Source: Haladaptatus salinisoli (GTDB lineage: Archaea; Halobacteriota; Halobacteria; Halobacteriales; Haladaptataceae). From it: a stretch of DNA of 64,000 nt. Below are positions 53,661 to 63,028 of the stretch, piece after piece. Below the pieces are notes generated by a model, which saw only the letters and a list, made by a program, of their open reading frames with translations, was not told the origin of the DNA and did no database searches. Position 1 is the first letter of the stretch; every line of letters begins with the position of its first letter. A program made the position numbers and the translations under genes. The DNA is taken from NCBI RefSeq assembly GCF_020614375.1, contig NZ_CP085327.1:62001-126000 (forward strand). The letters run 5' to 3'.

Positions 53661-54494
53661 GTGCCAACCGTCGACGAGCGGATCGGCGATTGCGACGGAC
53701 TCCGAATCCGATACCTAGCGGCGGGCGAGCCGGGAGATCCGCCCGTCGTGCTACTTCACGGTGGCAGCCTCGACTCGGCGAGGCTCTCGTGGAAGCGCGC
53801 GATTCCGGCGTTCGCGGGCGATTTTCGCGTCGTCGCGCCGGACTGGCCGGGATACGGGGGGAGCGACCCGCCGGACGCGCCGGTCACCACGGGGTACTAC
53901 CGATGCGTGCTCGGACGGCTCCTCGACGCGCTCGAACTCGAATCCGCGAACCTCGTCGGCGTCTCGATGGGCGGCGGCGTCGCCCTCGGTTTCGCGCTCG
54001 ACGATCCGAGCCGCGTCGAGCGATTGGTACTCGTCGACAGCTACGGGCTCGGCGGGGCGGTGCCGGGCGGACCGGTCGGCTACGTCGCCGGGCGGCTCGG
54101 CCTGACCGGACTCGCGTTCTCCCTCCTGCGGCGGAGTCGACGGGCGACCGCGCTGGCGCTCCGGAGCGCCGTGGCGGGGACGCCGGACGACGAACTCGTG
54201 TCGGAGGTGTACGACGAAGTTCGCCGCCGCGGCCAGTCGGCGTGGATAGCGTTCCAGCGAAACGAGGTCGGCCCTCGGCGGCTTCGAACGAACTACGTCG
54301 ATCGGCTCCCGGATCTCCCGGTGCCGACCCTGTTGATTCACGGCGAAAACGACCCGCTGGTTCCGGTTTCGTGGGCGGTTCGGGCCGGAACGCTGATTCC
54401 GAACGCGGAGGTTCGCGTGCTGCCGAACTGCGGGCACTGGCCGCCGCGAGAGAAACCGGAGGCGTTCGCGGAGCTGGTTCGGGCGTTCCTCTAA
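53661..54494 (+). CDS. Alpha/beta hydrolase
   Basis: A 277-residue hydrolase with a GTG start. VVLLHGGSLDS forms the oxyanion loop, NLVGVSMGGGVAL the nucleophile elbow (Ser in GVSMGG), LLIHGENDPLVP the acid and NCGHWPPREKPEAF the catalytic His. It resembles epoxide-hydrolase or meta-cleavage-type enzymes. The substrate is unknown. Its 3' end overlaps the convergent cysteine synthase by 4 bases. Confidence 0.88.
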   Translation: MPTVDERIGDCDGLRIRYLAAGEPGDPPVVLLHGGSLDSARLSWKRAIPAFAGDFRVVAPDWPGYGGSDPPDAPVTTGYYRCVLGRLLDALELESANLVGVSMGGGVALGFALDDPSRVERLVLVDSYGLGGAVPGGPVGYVAGRLGLTGLAFSLLRRSRRATALALRSAVAGTPDDELVSEVYDEVRRRGQSAWIAFQRNEVGPRRLRTNYVDRLPDLPVPTLLIHGENDPLVPVSWAVRAGTLIPNAEVRVLPNCGHWPPREKPEAFAELVRAFL

Positions 54495-55498
54495 TCGAAC
54501 ATCCCGGTCGAGAGGTACCGTTCTCCGCTGTCGGGGAAGACGGTGACGACGAGCGGGCAGTCGTCGTAGCCCTGTTCGACGCCGCCGTCGGACGTGACCG
54601 TCGACGGCGAATCGAACTCGTCGTCCATCGCCTCGCTCCACTCTTCGGGGACCTCCGGGCAGTTGAGTTCGGGTCGGGCGAGTCGCTCGGCGACGCGGTA
54701 GGCCGCGACGCTCGCCGCTCCGCTCGACTGGCCGACGAGGATCCCCTCCTCGCGGGCGAGTCGGCGACACTCCTCCTCGGCGTCCTCCAGCGACACCGTC
54801 TCGATGGCGTCGATGCGGTCGGCGTCGAGCAGTTCGCTCACGAAACCCGGGCCCATCCCCTGATACTCGTCCTCGCCGGACTCCCCGGTCGAGAGGACGG
54901 CGTTTCGTTCGGGTTCGACGGCGACGACCTCCATGTCGGGGTGCTCCTCCGCTAGCCGCGCCGCGGTGCCCGTGATGGTGCCGCCCGTTCCGACGCCCGC
55001 GACGAAGGCGTCTATTTCGCGCCCGTCGACGGCCTCGATAATCTCTTCCGCGGTCGTTCGATAATGGGCGTCCGCGTTGGCCGGGTTCTCGAACTGGCCG
55101 AGTTGGGTCGCGTCTCCCGACGCGGCGAGTTCGTCGGCCCGCGCTCGGGCGGCCTCCATATCGCCGTCCACGAGTTCGATGTCCGCTCCGTACGCCCTGA
55201 GCAGCTGCCGGCGCTCGGGCGACTTCGACGCGGGCATGACGATGGTGAGGTCGTACCCGCGGGCCGCGCACACGACCGCCAGCCCGATGCCCGTGTTGCC
55301 GCTCGTCGGCTCGACGATGCGGTCTCCCGGGTGCAGTTCGCCCGCTCGCTCCGCGGCCTCGACCATCGCCAGCGCCGGGCGGTCCTTCGCGGAACCGCCG
55401 GGGTTGAACGACTCGACCTTCGCCGCGACGGTCGCACCCTCGGGCGAGCGAACGTGGACGAGCGGCGACCCCACGGTGTCGAGGATGGACGATTTCAT
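54491..55498 (-). CDS. Cysteine synthase (PLP-dependent)
   Basis: A 335-residue enzyme that adds sulfide to O-acetyl- or O-phosphoserine. The PLP lysine is in NPGGSAKDR (Lys38), substrate loop EPTSGNTGIG near 64-72 and the phosphate loop AGVGTGGTITG. Residues about 280-335 are an extra acidic tail beyond the usual CysK/CysM length. Acceptor specificity is uncertain. Confidence 0.9.
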   Translation of the reverse strand: MKSSILDTVGSPLVHVRSPEGATVAAKVESFNPGGSAKDRPALAMVEAAERAGELHPGDRIVEPTSGNTGIGLAVVCAARGYDLTIVMPASKSPERRQLLRAYGADIELVDGDMEAARARADELAASGDATQLGQFENPANADAHYRTTAEEIIEAVDGREIDAFVAGVGTGGTITGTAARLAEEHPDMEVVAVEPERNAVLSTGESGEDEYQGMGPGFVSELLDADRIDAIETVSLEDAEEECRRLAREEGILVGQSSGAASVAAYRVAERLARPELNCPEVPEEWSEAMDDEFDSPSTVTSDGGVEQGYDDCPLVVTVFPDSGERYLSTGMFD

Positions 55499-55598
55499 GA
55501 TTCGGAAGTAAGTCGTCCACGCCTAAACCACTGATGGAATCCGGCAGGTGGTGCCGGAAGAAAGAGTCGTTTAACTGCATCCGACCCTAGGCGCAAGT

Positions 55599-56015
55599 AT
55601 GGAATCGACCGAACCGAATCCGACGTGGGACGCGAGCGCGCACAGCGAGACGGTGAGTGCCATCGAATCCGGCGTCGGCGAAGTCACCTACCGCGTCTGG
55701 GGTGCGGACTGGTGCGGCGACTGTCGCTCCGCACTCCCCGACTTCTTCGCCGCGCTGGACGCCGCGGGCGTCCCCGAGGACGAGATACACGTCTACGAGG
55801 TCGACGAGGAGAAGGACGGCGAACTCGTCGAAGAGTACGGCGTGACGCTCATCCCCACCATCGTCGTCGAGCGGAGCGCGACGACCAACCGAACCGCCAC
55901 GGACGACATCACCGCGGAGGAAGACGATGAGATCGTCCGGTTCGAGGAGGAAGAGAGCCTGCCCGCCGCGGAGTACGTCGCCGACGAACTGCTCGAAAGC
56001 GACGTGTTAGCGTAA
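55599..56015 (+). CDS. Thioredoxin-family protein
   Basis: A 138-residue thioredoxin-like protein with WCGDC (Cys39 and Cys42) in WGADWCGDCRSALPDFF and a cis-proline in GVTLIPTIVV. The GD dipeptide in the active site differs from the usual GP, pointing to a special redox partner. It has an acidic extension at the end. It lies divergent from cysteine synthase. Confidence 0.88.
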   Translation: MESTEPNPTWDASAHSETVSAIESGVGEVTYRVWGADWCGDCRSALPDFFAALDAAGVPEDEIHVYEVDEEKDGELVEEYGVTLIPTIVVERSATTNRTATDDITAEEDDEIVRFEEEESLPAAEYVADELLESDVLA

Positions 56016-56490
56016 GGGGACGGTCGGCAGTAGAGAGCGGTCTGTTGTCCGGTTTCATCGGTTAACCCCAATCTTTGCAACCGTCGTTAGAGACGGACCG
56101 CGTGTATAACGACGGGATCACGGCAGACGTCGGTACCCCTACTCGGGTCCCCCGATGGATGTGAAGTGCTCTCGGTGCCCGCCGCGATCGTCCCGATAGA
56201 CACGCGGTACGTCTTCGTCGAAACCACTCGCACACTGATCGTTGAGTATCATCGTGATCGGCGAGACGTGCTGTTTCGAGCGCCCCGAACCCCTTCAGGG
56301 GCGGAAAAACCATCCCCGACGACCTCACGGAGAGTCGTTACTCGACCGGTGACCGTCGGTACGGTGGAGCTAGGCGGTTCTCAGCGAGACCACGGCCACC
56401 CGCCGCTCGTCAGCCCATCTTGAAATGTGTCGCCCACTACTGTTTCGTTATGACGAGTGCCAGCCGGCGCTGGAAGGGAGTGAATCGAGG
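56016..56490. other. 475-base region without a supported gene
   Basis: Between thioredoxin and the lipoprotein gene no convincing ORF is present: frames of 85 and 88 residues on the two strands overlap each other and have no recognisable pattern. The GC is lower than in the neighbouring genes, which may mark inserted or decayed DNA. It likely includes the promoter of the lipoprotein gene. Confidence 0.35.
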
Positions 56491-56985
56491 ATGAGGGATC
56501 GTTCTAAGGGGGTTTCCCGTCGCCGTTTTCTCGCCTCGGTGGGTGTTGGAACGACCGTCGTCCTCGGTGGTTGTGCGAGAACGAGCAACAAACCGGGGTA
56601 CGAGAGTCGTAGCGTGAATGAAACCGCCGGCGACCCGCGGACGGCGAACGAGATGGTCGCGGCGGAAGCGCTGGCCCAACAGGATGCGAACGAGAGCGCC
56701 AGTCCCCTTAGCTCGCTCGAACTCGGGAACCACCAGTTCGTCGTCAAAAAAGGATACAAGGGGCCAACGGTGCAAGGCACCGCCAGCAATACGGGTAACG
56801 GTCTCCTCACGTTTGCCGAGGTTCGCGTGCGGGTGTACGACGATACCGGGGCTCAGATCGGACGCTATCTCGATACCACCGGCGACCTGACCGCCGGAGC
56901 AACGTGGCGATTCGAGGTGATTCTTCTCGCCTCGGCCAAAGAGATCGCGAAGTACGACATCGCTCTTGTCGGTATTCCAGACTGA
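56491..56985 (+). CDS. Tat-exported lipoprotein (FxLYD-like)
   Basis: A 164-residue protein. The start MRDRSKGVSRRRFLASVGVG has a twin-arginine motif and a lipobox with Cys28 (VLGGCAR). The mature part (residues 80-160) is a beta-domain with VQGTASNTGNGLLTFAEVRVRVYDDTG and ATWRFEVILL, the FxLYD pattern of haloarchaeal surface proteins. Function unknown. Confidence 0.8.
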   Translation: MRDRSKGVSRRRFLASVGVGTTVVLGGCARTSNKPGYESRSVNETAGDPRTANEMVAAEALAQQDANESASPLSSLELGNHQFVVKKGYKGPTVQGTASNTGNGLLTFAEVRVRVYDDTGAQIGRYLDTTGDLTAGATWRFEVILLASAKEIAKYDIALVGIPD

Positions 56986-57307
56986 TGTATCGACTGAGGA
57001 TAGCTCACGTGGGTTGGGTCGCACGTACCGTTCTGATGGCGATGCGATCCGGGTATTGAAGTACCACGCTGACCGTGACGCCACGTTCAACACCGTAGAC
57101 CGCTGCCGTGGCGGAGCGATGCTCAAAAGAACTCACGAGTGACGATCTGTACCGGGCGCGTCGCTCGGTGAGCCACTATATTCGTGGTGAGTTCCCGTCG
57201 CTAAACCGATCGAACATCGGAGTTGCGATAGAAGCGTCAGTTCCGGGTAATACGAACCGACGGAGACCGACGGTCTCACCGACTGTCGGTGCGGTAGGGC
57301 CTTCTCC
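56986..57307. other. 322-base region without a supported gene
   Basis: The gap between the lipoprotein gene and the DUF255 gene holds only short frames with stops (for example 57108-57395, which runs into the antisense of the neighbouring gene). Fragments such as YHADRDATFNTVDRCRGG could be remnants of a dead gene but match nothing recognised. Confidence 0.3.
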
Positions 57308-59467
57308 CTACACCGGCCGCAGGTCGTCGGCCCACTCCAGTCCGGCGTCGACGTCGGTCACCGGCGGCGAGCAGGTGAACGACCGACAGACGTAGAGGGT
57401 CGGTTCGCCGTCAGCGTCCCGGTTCGCCCAGATCGGCGGCGCGTCGTCCAATCCGAGCTTCTCGCACCAGTCCGCGAGGCCGTCCTCGGTCGGCGGCCGT
57501 CGGGTCAGAATCCGCGTCGGGAGGTACGCTTCGGCGAGTCGCTCGCGCCACGCCGCGGGGAGTTCGTCCGCGGCGACCGTCAGTTCCAACGAACCGGTGG
57601 CGCGGCGGTCCGCGGCGAGCGTCAGCGTCGCGTACTGCACCGGGTTCGACTCGACGGTCCGCGAGTGCGTTTCGAGCACCGACTCCGCGACGTCGGCGAA
57701 CCGGTCGTGGGGCGCGAACTCCGAGAGCGCGAGGAGGAGGTCGGTGGCGACCCCCAGACTCGACGGCGTGGACTGGTCGGCCAGTTCCTGCGGGCGGGCG
57801 ACCAGTCGCTCGCCGCTCTCGGGCGTGAAGTAGAGCGTCCCGCGCTCGCCGTCCCAGAACTCGCGTTCGACGGCCCGCGCGAGGTCGAGCGCGAAGCCGA
57901 GGTGGTCTCTCTCCCCCGTCGCCTGGTACAGGTCGAACGCGCCGCGCGCGAGGAAGGCGTAATCCTCGAGGTAGCCGTCGATGGCGACGTCTCCGCCGTG
58001 AGACGCGGTCTCACGAGCTTCCGAGTGCGACCCGGAAACGTCCTTGAACCGGCGGGAGAGCCGCCCGCTTTCGGCGTCCCAGAGTCGCTCCCGAACGAAA
58101 TCGAGGGCCGACTCGGCGAGGTCGGCGTACCGGTCGTCGAGCACCAGTCCGCCCTCCGCGAGCGCGGAGACGAGCAGGCCGTTCCAGCCCGCCAGCACCT
58201 TCTCGTCGCGGGGCGGGCGTTCGCGCTCCTCGCGCGCGTCGAACAGTTTCCGGCGGGCGTCTTCGAGCAGTTCCGCCACCTCGTCCTCGGAACGGTCGTA
58301 CTCCTCGGCCAGTTCGGGGACGCTCGCCCGCAGGGTGAGCACCGTCTTCCCCTCGAAGTTGCCCGGCGTCGTGACGCCGTAGCGGTCGCAGAAGAGGTCC
58401 GCGGCGGTCTCGTCGCCCACCGCGTCGCGAACTTCCTCGGGCGTCCAGACGTAGAACGCGCCCTCTTCGCTGCCCTCCTCGCCCTCGCTCCGCGCGTCGA
58501 GCGTGCTGTAGAAACCGCCCTCGGGGTGGCGCATCTCGCGTTCGAGGAAGGCGAAGGTGTCGCGGACGACGTCGGCGTAGCGTTCGTTCCCGGTGACCTG
58601 GTAGCCCGCGAGATAGACTCGCGGCAGTTCGGCGTTGTCGTAGAGCATCTTCTCGAAGTGCGGCACCGTCCACTCGCGGTCGGTCGCGTAGCGGTGGAAC
58701 CCGCCGCCGACGTGGTCGTACAGACCGCCGCTCGCCATGGCGTCGAGCGTCTCGACCGCCACGTCGCGGAACTGCGCCGCGCCGGTTCGGTCGTAGGCGC
58801 GCAGGAGCAGGTCGATTCTCGCGGGTTGCGGGAACTTCGGCCCACCCTGCCCGAAACCGCCGTGTTCGCGGTCCGCGCTCCGAACCGTCTGCGAGGCCGC
58901 GGACCGGAGCAGTTCCGCGTCCGGCGCGTCGCCCGCCTCGGGCGTCGATTCCAACTCGCCCTCGATGGCGTTCGTCCACTGCTCGGCGCGATTCTCCATC
59001 TCCCCCCGGTCGGTCCGCCACGAGTTCCGGATGTTCTCGAGCAGGTCGACGAACCCGGGGCGTCCCCGCTGGGCGCGCTTCGGGAAGTAGGTGCCGACGT
59101 AGAACGGTTTCCCCTCGGGGGTCAGCCACGCCGAGAGGGGCCACCCGCCGCCGCCCGTCACCTGCTGGCAGATGCTCATGTAGATGGAATCGATGTCCGG
59201 GCGCTCCTCGCGGTCGACCTTGATGGGGACGAAGTGTTCGTTCAGCACAGCCGCGACCTCCTCGTCCTCGAAGCTCTCCTCTTCCATCACGTGACACCAG
59301 TGGCAGGCCGAGTAGCCGATGGAGAGGAAGATGGGGACGTCGCGCTCGCGCGCCGCCTCCAGCGCGGTCTCGTCCCACGGCTGCCAGTGAACCGGATTGT
59401 CGGCGTGTTGGCGGAGGTACGGGCTCTCCTCCTCGTCGAGTCGGTTTCGCCGCGTCGGGTCGTTCAT
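57308..59467 (-). CDS. DUF255 thioredoxin-domain / glycosidase-like protein
   Basis: A 719-residue protein with an N-terminal thioredoxin-like domain (residues 1-170, CHWCHVM with Cys55 and Cys58) fused to an (alpha/alpha)6 barrel similar to N-acylglucosamine 2-epimerases or cellobiose epimerases. Signature segments are SPYLRQHADNPVHWQPW and GGWPLSAWLTPEGKPF. The family (YyaL/SPATA20) is widespread but its reaction is not known. Length is usual. Confidence 0.92.
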   Translation of the reverse strand: MNDPTRRNRLDEEESPYLRQHADNPVHWQPWDETALEAARERDVPIFLSIGYSACHWCHVMEEESFEDEEVAAVLNEHFVPIKVDREERPDIDSIYMSICQQVTGGGGWPLSAWLTPEGKPFYVGTYFPKRAQRGRPGFVDLLENIRNSWRTDRGEMENRAEQWTNAIEGELESTPEAGDAPDAELLRSAASQTVRSADREHGGFGQGGPKFPQPARIDLLLRAYDRTGAAQFRDVAVETLDAMASGGLYDHVGGGFHRYATDREWTVPHFEKMLYDNAELPRVYLAGYQVTGNERYADVVRDTFAFLEREMRHPEGGFYSTLDARSEGEEGSEEGAFYVWTPEEVRDAVGDETAADLFCDRYGVTTPGNFEGKTVLTLRASVPELAEEYDRSEDEVAELLEDARRKLFDAREERERPPRDEKVLAGWNGLLVSALAEGGLVLDDRYADLAESALDFVRERLWDAESGRLSRRFKDVSGSHSEARETASHGGDVAIDGYLEDYAFLARGAFDLYQATGERDHLGFALDLARAVEREFWDGERGTLYFTPESGERLVARPQELADQSTPSSLGVATDLLLALSEFAPHDRFADVAESVLETHSRTVESNPVQYATLTLAADRRATGSLELTVAADELPAAWRERLAEAYLPTRILTRRPPTEDGLADWCEKLGLDDAPPIWANRDADGEPTLYVCRSFTCSPPVTDVDAGLEWADDLRPV

Positions 59468-59546
59468 GGTCGAAGGTTGGCCCCCGACTCACGTAAAGAC
59501 CCTCGCCGCACGACTGATGTGGGTCGAAAGCGTACCGCATACGATT

Positions 59547-59972
59547 ATGACAGAGACGGGAATCTCCGACCAGTTCGCGGACGAGATAGCCACGACCTGT
59601 CGGACGGGAATCGGGGACACGCTCAGGAGCGTCATCTACTTCACTCGGAACGAGTTCGACCACCTCTACCTCCGGAGCGACCTCTACGGGGGCGACGCCG
59701 AGCGAGCGCGAGAACTGGAGACGGTGTTCGTCAGCAACGAACGCCTCGGCTTCAGCACGAACGAGACGTACAGGCGACTCGAAGAACTGGGGGCCGAACC
59801 CGACCTCGGTGAGTATCAACTCACCATCCGCGCGTTCTCCGACGGGTTCGTCAGCCGGGTCATCGTCGGCGACCACGGCATCCTGCTGACGAGCGACAGC
59901 TACCACATCTCCGACTTCGAGGAGGTGGCGGTGTCGCTCAGGAAACTGTTGGCGGAACGAGCGCCGGAGTAG
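59547..59972 (+). CDS. Conserved haloarchaeal protein of unknown function
   Basis: A 141-residue soluble protein: RTGIGDTLRSVIYFTRNEFDHLYLRSDLYGGD, then ELETVFVSNERLGFSTNETY and FVSRVIVGDHGILLTSDSYHISDFEEVAVSLRKLL. It looks like an alpha/beta sensor-type domain with no catalytic motif. Similar proteins are seen across haloarchaea, often near regulators. Confidence 0.7.
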   Translation: MTETGISDQFADEIATTCRTGIGDTLRSVIYFTRNEFDHLYLRSDLYGGDAERARELETVFVSNERLGFSTNETYRRLEELGAEPDLGEYQLTIRAFSDGFVSRVIVGDHGILLTSDSYHISDFEEVAVSLRKLLAERAPE

Positions 59973-60041
59973 CCACGAACGTGCATACATCTCCGGAGGG
60001 TAACGACAACCTTTACACCGGTGTGCCCACATTTTGGCTGT

Positions 60042-61337
60042 ATGAGCGAAACCGTACTGCTGGTCGGCGGTGGCGGCCGCGAACACGCCATCGCCCGGGC
60101 GCTGGCCGACAGCGACGCCGACCTCTACGCCTGCGCGGGAAACCGTAATCCCGGTATCGCCCGCCTCGCCGACGGATTCGAGAGTCTCGACGCGACGAAC
60201 TCGACGGCCGTCACCGCCTACGCGGAGGACGTCGGCGCCACCCTCGCGGTCGTCGGTCCCGAGGGGCCGCTGGCGGCGGGCGTCGCCGACGCGCTGGAGG
60301 ACGCCGGAATCTACGCCTTCGGGCCGCGTCGGGACGACGCCCGCATCGAGACGGACAAGGCGTTCCAGCGGCGGTTCATGGAGGAACACGACATTTCCGG
60401 CTGTCCGGACTTCGAGACGTTCGACGACGTGGAGGCGGCCTGCGAGTACATCGACGGATACGACGGCGACCTCGCGGTGAAACCCGCCGGACTGACCGGC
60501 GGCAAGGGCGTTAAAGTCATCGGCGACCAGGTGACCGCGGAGGAGGCGAAAGCGTACCTGCGCGACAGCGACTACGACCGCGTCGTCCTCGAAGAGCGAC
60601 TCGTCGGCGAGGAGTTCACCGTGCAGGCGCTCGTGGCGAACGGGCAACTGCGGGTCACCCCGGCAGTCCAGGACCACAAGCGCGCGTACGAGGGCGACGA
60701 GGGACCGAACACGGGCGGAATGGGAAGTTACAGCGACGCGAACCTCGCGCTTCCCTTCATGACCGAGGACGACTACCACGAGGCCGTGGACGTGTTGAAA
60801 GCGACCGTCTCCGCCTTGGGTGACTACCGGGGCGTCCTCTACGGGCAGTTCATGCTCACCGCGGACGGCGTGAAAGTCGTGGAGTTCAACGCCCGGTTCG
60901 GCGACCCCGAGGCGATGAACACGCTCCCGGTGCTCGCGACCGACTTCCTCGACGTGCTCGTCGCCGCGCGCGAGGGCGAGGACCTTCCGAAGCTCTCGTT
61001 CGCGTCGAAGGCGACGGTGTGCAAGTACGCCGTCCCCGAGGGCTATCCGACCGACCCCGAAGCGGGCGCGAAGGTGGCGATAGACGAGGAGAGCGCGGGC
61101 GATGCCATCCTCTTTTTCGCCAGCGTGGACGAGCGCGACGACGGGATTTACACGACGACTTCGCGGTCGTTCGCCGTCGTGGGCGTCGGCGACTCCATCG
61201 CCGCGGCCGAGGAGACGGCGGAGGACGCCCTCTCGATCGCCGGCGAGGAAGGACTGCACGTTCGCCACGACATCGGCACCGACGACCTCGTACAGCGCCG
61301 CGTCGACCACGTGCAGGAACTACGTACCGGCGGGTAA
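60042..61337 (+). CDS. purD: Phosphoribosylamine-glycine ligase
   Basis: A 431-residue ATP-grasp enzyme of purine synthesis that joins glycine to phosphoribosylamine. It has the family start ETVLLVGGGGREHAIARAL, PEGPLAAGVADAL, KPAGLTGGKGVKV and EFNARFGDPE. The ATG at 60042 matches the family N-terminus. It is monocistronic here. Confidence 0.95.
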   Translation: MSETVLLVGGGGREHAIARALADSDADLYACAGNRNPGIARLADGFESLDATNSTAVTAYAEDVGATLAVVGPEGPLAAGVADALEDAGIYAFGPRRDDARIETDKAFQRRFMEEHDISGCPDFETFDDVEAACEYIDGYDGDLAVKPAGLTGGKGVKVIGDQVTAEEAKAYLRDSDYDRVVLEERLVGEEFTVQALVANGQLRVTPAVQDHKRAYEGDEGPNTGGMGSYSDANLALPFMTEDDYHEAVDVLKATVSALGDYRGVLYGQFMLTADGVKVVEFNARFGDPEAMNTLPVLATDFLDVLVAAREGEDLPKLSFASKATVCKYAVPEGYPTDPEAGAKVAIDEESAGDAILFFASVDERDDGIYTTTSRSFAVVGVGDSIAAAEETAEDALSIAGEEGLHVRHDIGTDDLVQRRVDHVQELRTGG

Positions 61338-61400
61338 CGGACCGCCTGCGAGACCCTCAATCAGCCCATAACCAAGCGACAGTATCCAAATCCTTACAAC

Positions 61401-61697
61401 ATGTGCGAACGCCTCTCCCCCGACGAGATATTCGACGTCCTCGGCCACCGCTATCGACGGTACGTCGTCGCGGAACTGCTCGAGCGGGACGACGGGACGA
61501 CGGTTACGGAACTGGTCGAGACCGTCAGTCGGCGGACGGACGCGGATTCGAACCGGATCGAAATCGGCCTCCTCCACTCGCATCTCCCGCGCCTCGAAAA
61601 CGCCCACGTCGTCGAGTACGACGCGGACGCGGGCGTGGTCGAACCCACCACCGCCGTCTCCGATTTCGAACCGTTCTTAGAAATTATCGAGGAGTAG
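61401..61697 (+). CDS. HTH-type protein of the DUF7344 group, second copy
   Basis: A 98-residue protein: LSPDEIFDVLGHRYRRYVVAELLERDDGTTVTELVETVSR, then LLHSHLPRLENAHVVEYDADAGVVEPT. The core aligns with the protein at 21172-21591, which is longer at its N-terminus. It is probably a small transcription regulator. It lies between purD and an acyltransferase. Confidence 0.75.
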   Translation: MCERLSPDEIFDVLGHRYRRYVVAELLERDDGTTVTELVETVSRRTDADSNRIEIGLLHSHLPRLENAHVVEYDADAGVVEPTTAVSDFEPFLEIIEE

Positions 61698-61728
61698 CTT
61701 CAAGCGATCAGGGTGCGAACCGCGGCGC

Positions 61729-62244
61729 GTGAGCGACGACACGCCCCACCGCCACGAGCGCATCGCGCGCCACCCGACGCCCGGCGGCCTGAACTCCCTG
61801 CAGTACTGGACGACGGCCCGCAGTCCGCTCCGGGTCGCGCTCAACTACGTCGTCATCTGGCTCGTGCGGATAAATCCCAGCCTCCGCCTGAAGAACTGGC
61901 TCCTGCGCCGAATCGGCGTCACGGTCGGGCGAGGGGTGTCGTGGGGTCTCGAATCGACGCCCGACGTGTTCTGGCCCGACCTCATCACCGTCGAGGACCA
62001 CGCCATCATCGGCTACGACGCGACCATCCTCTGTCACGAGTTCCTCCAGGACGAGTACCGAACCGGCGAGGTCGTCGTCGGCGAGCGCGCGATGATCGGC
62101 GCGGGGGCCGTCGTCCTGCCGGGCGTCGAAATCGGCGCGGGCGCGCAGGTGGCCGCGAACTCGCTGGTGACCCGTGACGTGCCGCCGGGGGCGACGGTGG
62201 CGGGCGTTCCGGCGACGGAGATGTCGAGCGGGAGTCCGGAGTAG
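61729..62244 (+). CDS. Hexapeptide-repeat acyltransferase
   Basis: A 171-residue protein with a GTG start. The C-terminal half is a left-handed beta-helix: ITVEDHAIIGYDATILCHEF and VVVGERAMIGAGAVVLPGVEIGAGAQVAANSLVTRDVPPGATVAGVPA. The histidine in ILCHEF is the likely catalytic base. The family includes maltose and sugar acetyltransferases. The acceptor is unknown. Confidence 0.87.
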   Translation: MSDDTPHRHERIARHPTPGGLNSLQYWTTARSPLRVALNYVVIWLVRINPSLRLKNWLLRRIGVTVGRGVSWGLESTPDVFWPDLITVEDHAIIGYDATILCHEFLQDEYRTGEVVVGERAMIGAGAVVLPGVEIGAGAQVAANSLVTRDVPPGATVAGVPATEMSSGSPE

Positions 62245-62250
62245 CCGAAC

Positions 62251-63027
62251 TCAGTTTCGGAGCCGAACCGCGCCCCTCCGGAAGACGAGGTGGTTCGGGA
62301 TGATGAACTCCTCGCCGTCGTTCTCGATGTGCGTGACGAACATGTCAACCTCCTGTACTATCCCCTGATTGCCGGCGACCCGAATCTCGTCGCCGATACT
62401 GTACGGTTGGTTGAGAAGGAGATAGATGCCGGCGGCGGACGAGCGGAGCAAGTCCCAGAACGCCACCGCACCGAAGACGATGACCGCGAGGATGTACGCT
62501 CCGAAGAGGACGAGCAGCGTGAGCACGGCGATACCGATCTGGCTCAGCGCGATGAGCGTGGCGATGTAGACGATGCTGTACTTGACGAGTCTCGGGAGCA
62601 AACTGACCTCGGGCAGTTTGACGCTCCGCAGTCGTTCGCTGACCAATAGCTCCGCCTTGTCGGCGATGATGAAGCCGACGATGAACACGAGCGCCGCGAC
62701 GAACAGGTCGGGGATGAAGAGGATTATCTGCCAGAACAGTTGGGTGCTGAGGGGGAGCTCCGCGGTGTTGAGCGCGAGCAGGATGGCGACGCCGTAGATG
62801 AACCACGACGTGAGGCGGGCGATGAGCGACACCGTCGTCGTCCCGAGACTCCGCGCCGTGCGCTCGAACGGCGTCCCCTCCACGACTTCGTGAACGCCCG
62901 CGGCGCGCAGGATGCGCTTGTTCAAGCGGCCGAGGAGGTAGCCCGCGATGCCCCCGGCGATGATGATGAGGATGGCGAGGACGATTCGGTACTCCTCGCG
63001 CAGGAGCTGTTGCCACTCGGGTTGCAT
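62251..63027 (-). CDS. Small-conductance mechanosensitive channel (MscS family)
   Basis: A 258-residue protein with about five membrane helices (one near residues 16-35, others between 65 and 185) and an MscS beta-domain at the end: LLRSSAAGIYLLLNQPYSIGDEIRVAGNQGIVQEVDMFVTHIENDGEEFIIPNHLVF. It releases solutes at low external osmolarity. It starts directly after dacZ (1 base apart), so osmotic control by c-di-AMP is suggested. Confidence 0.87.
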   Translation of the reverse strand: MQPEWQQLLREEYRIVLAILIIIAGGIAGYLLGRLNKRILRAAGVHEVVEGTPFERTARSLGTTTVSLIARLTSWFIYGVAILLALNTAELPLSTQLFWQIILFIPDLFVAALVFIVGFIIADKAELLVSERLRSVKLPEVSLLPRLVKYSIVYIATLIALSQIGIAVLTLLVLFGAYILAVIVFGAVAFWDLLRSSAAGIYLLLNQPYSIGDEIRVAGNQGIVQEVDMFVTHIENDGEEFIIPNHLVFRRGAVRLRN

Positions 63028-63028
63028 C

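Noticed and set aside
56062..56423. Two overlapping ORFs of 85 and 88 residues on opposite strands
   Set aside because: Neither shows a domain, signal peptide or start signal.
58011..61310. Minus-strand open frame of 1099 codons
   Set aside because: It runs antisense to purD and out of frame over the DUF255 gene; its composition is that of shadow frames.
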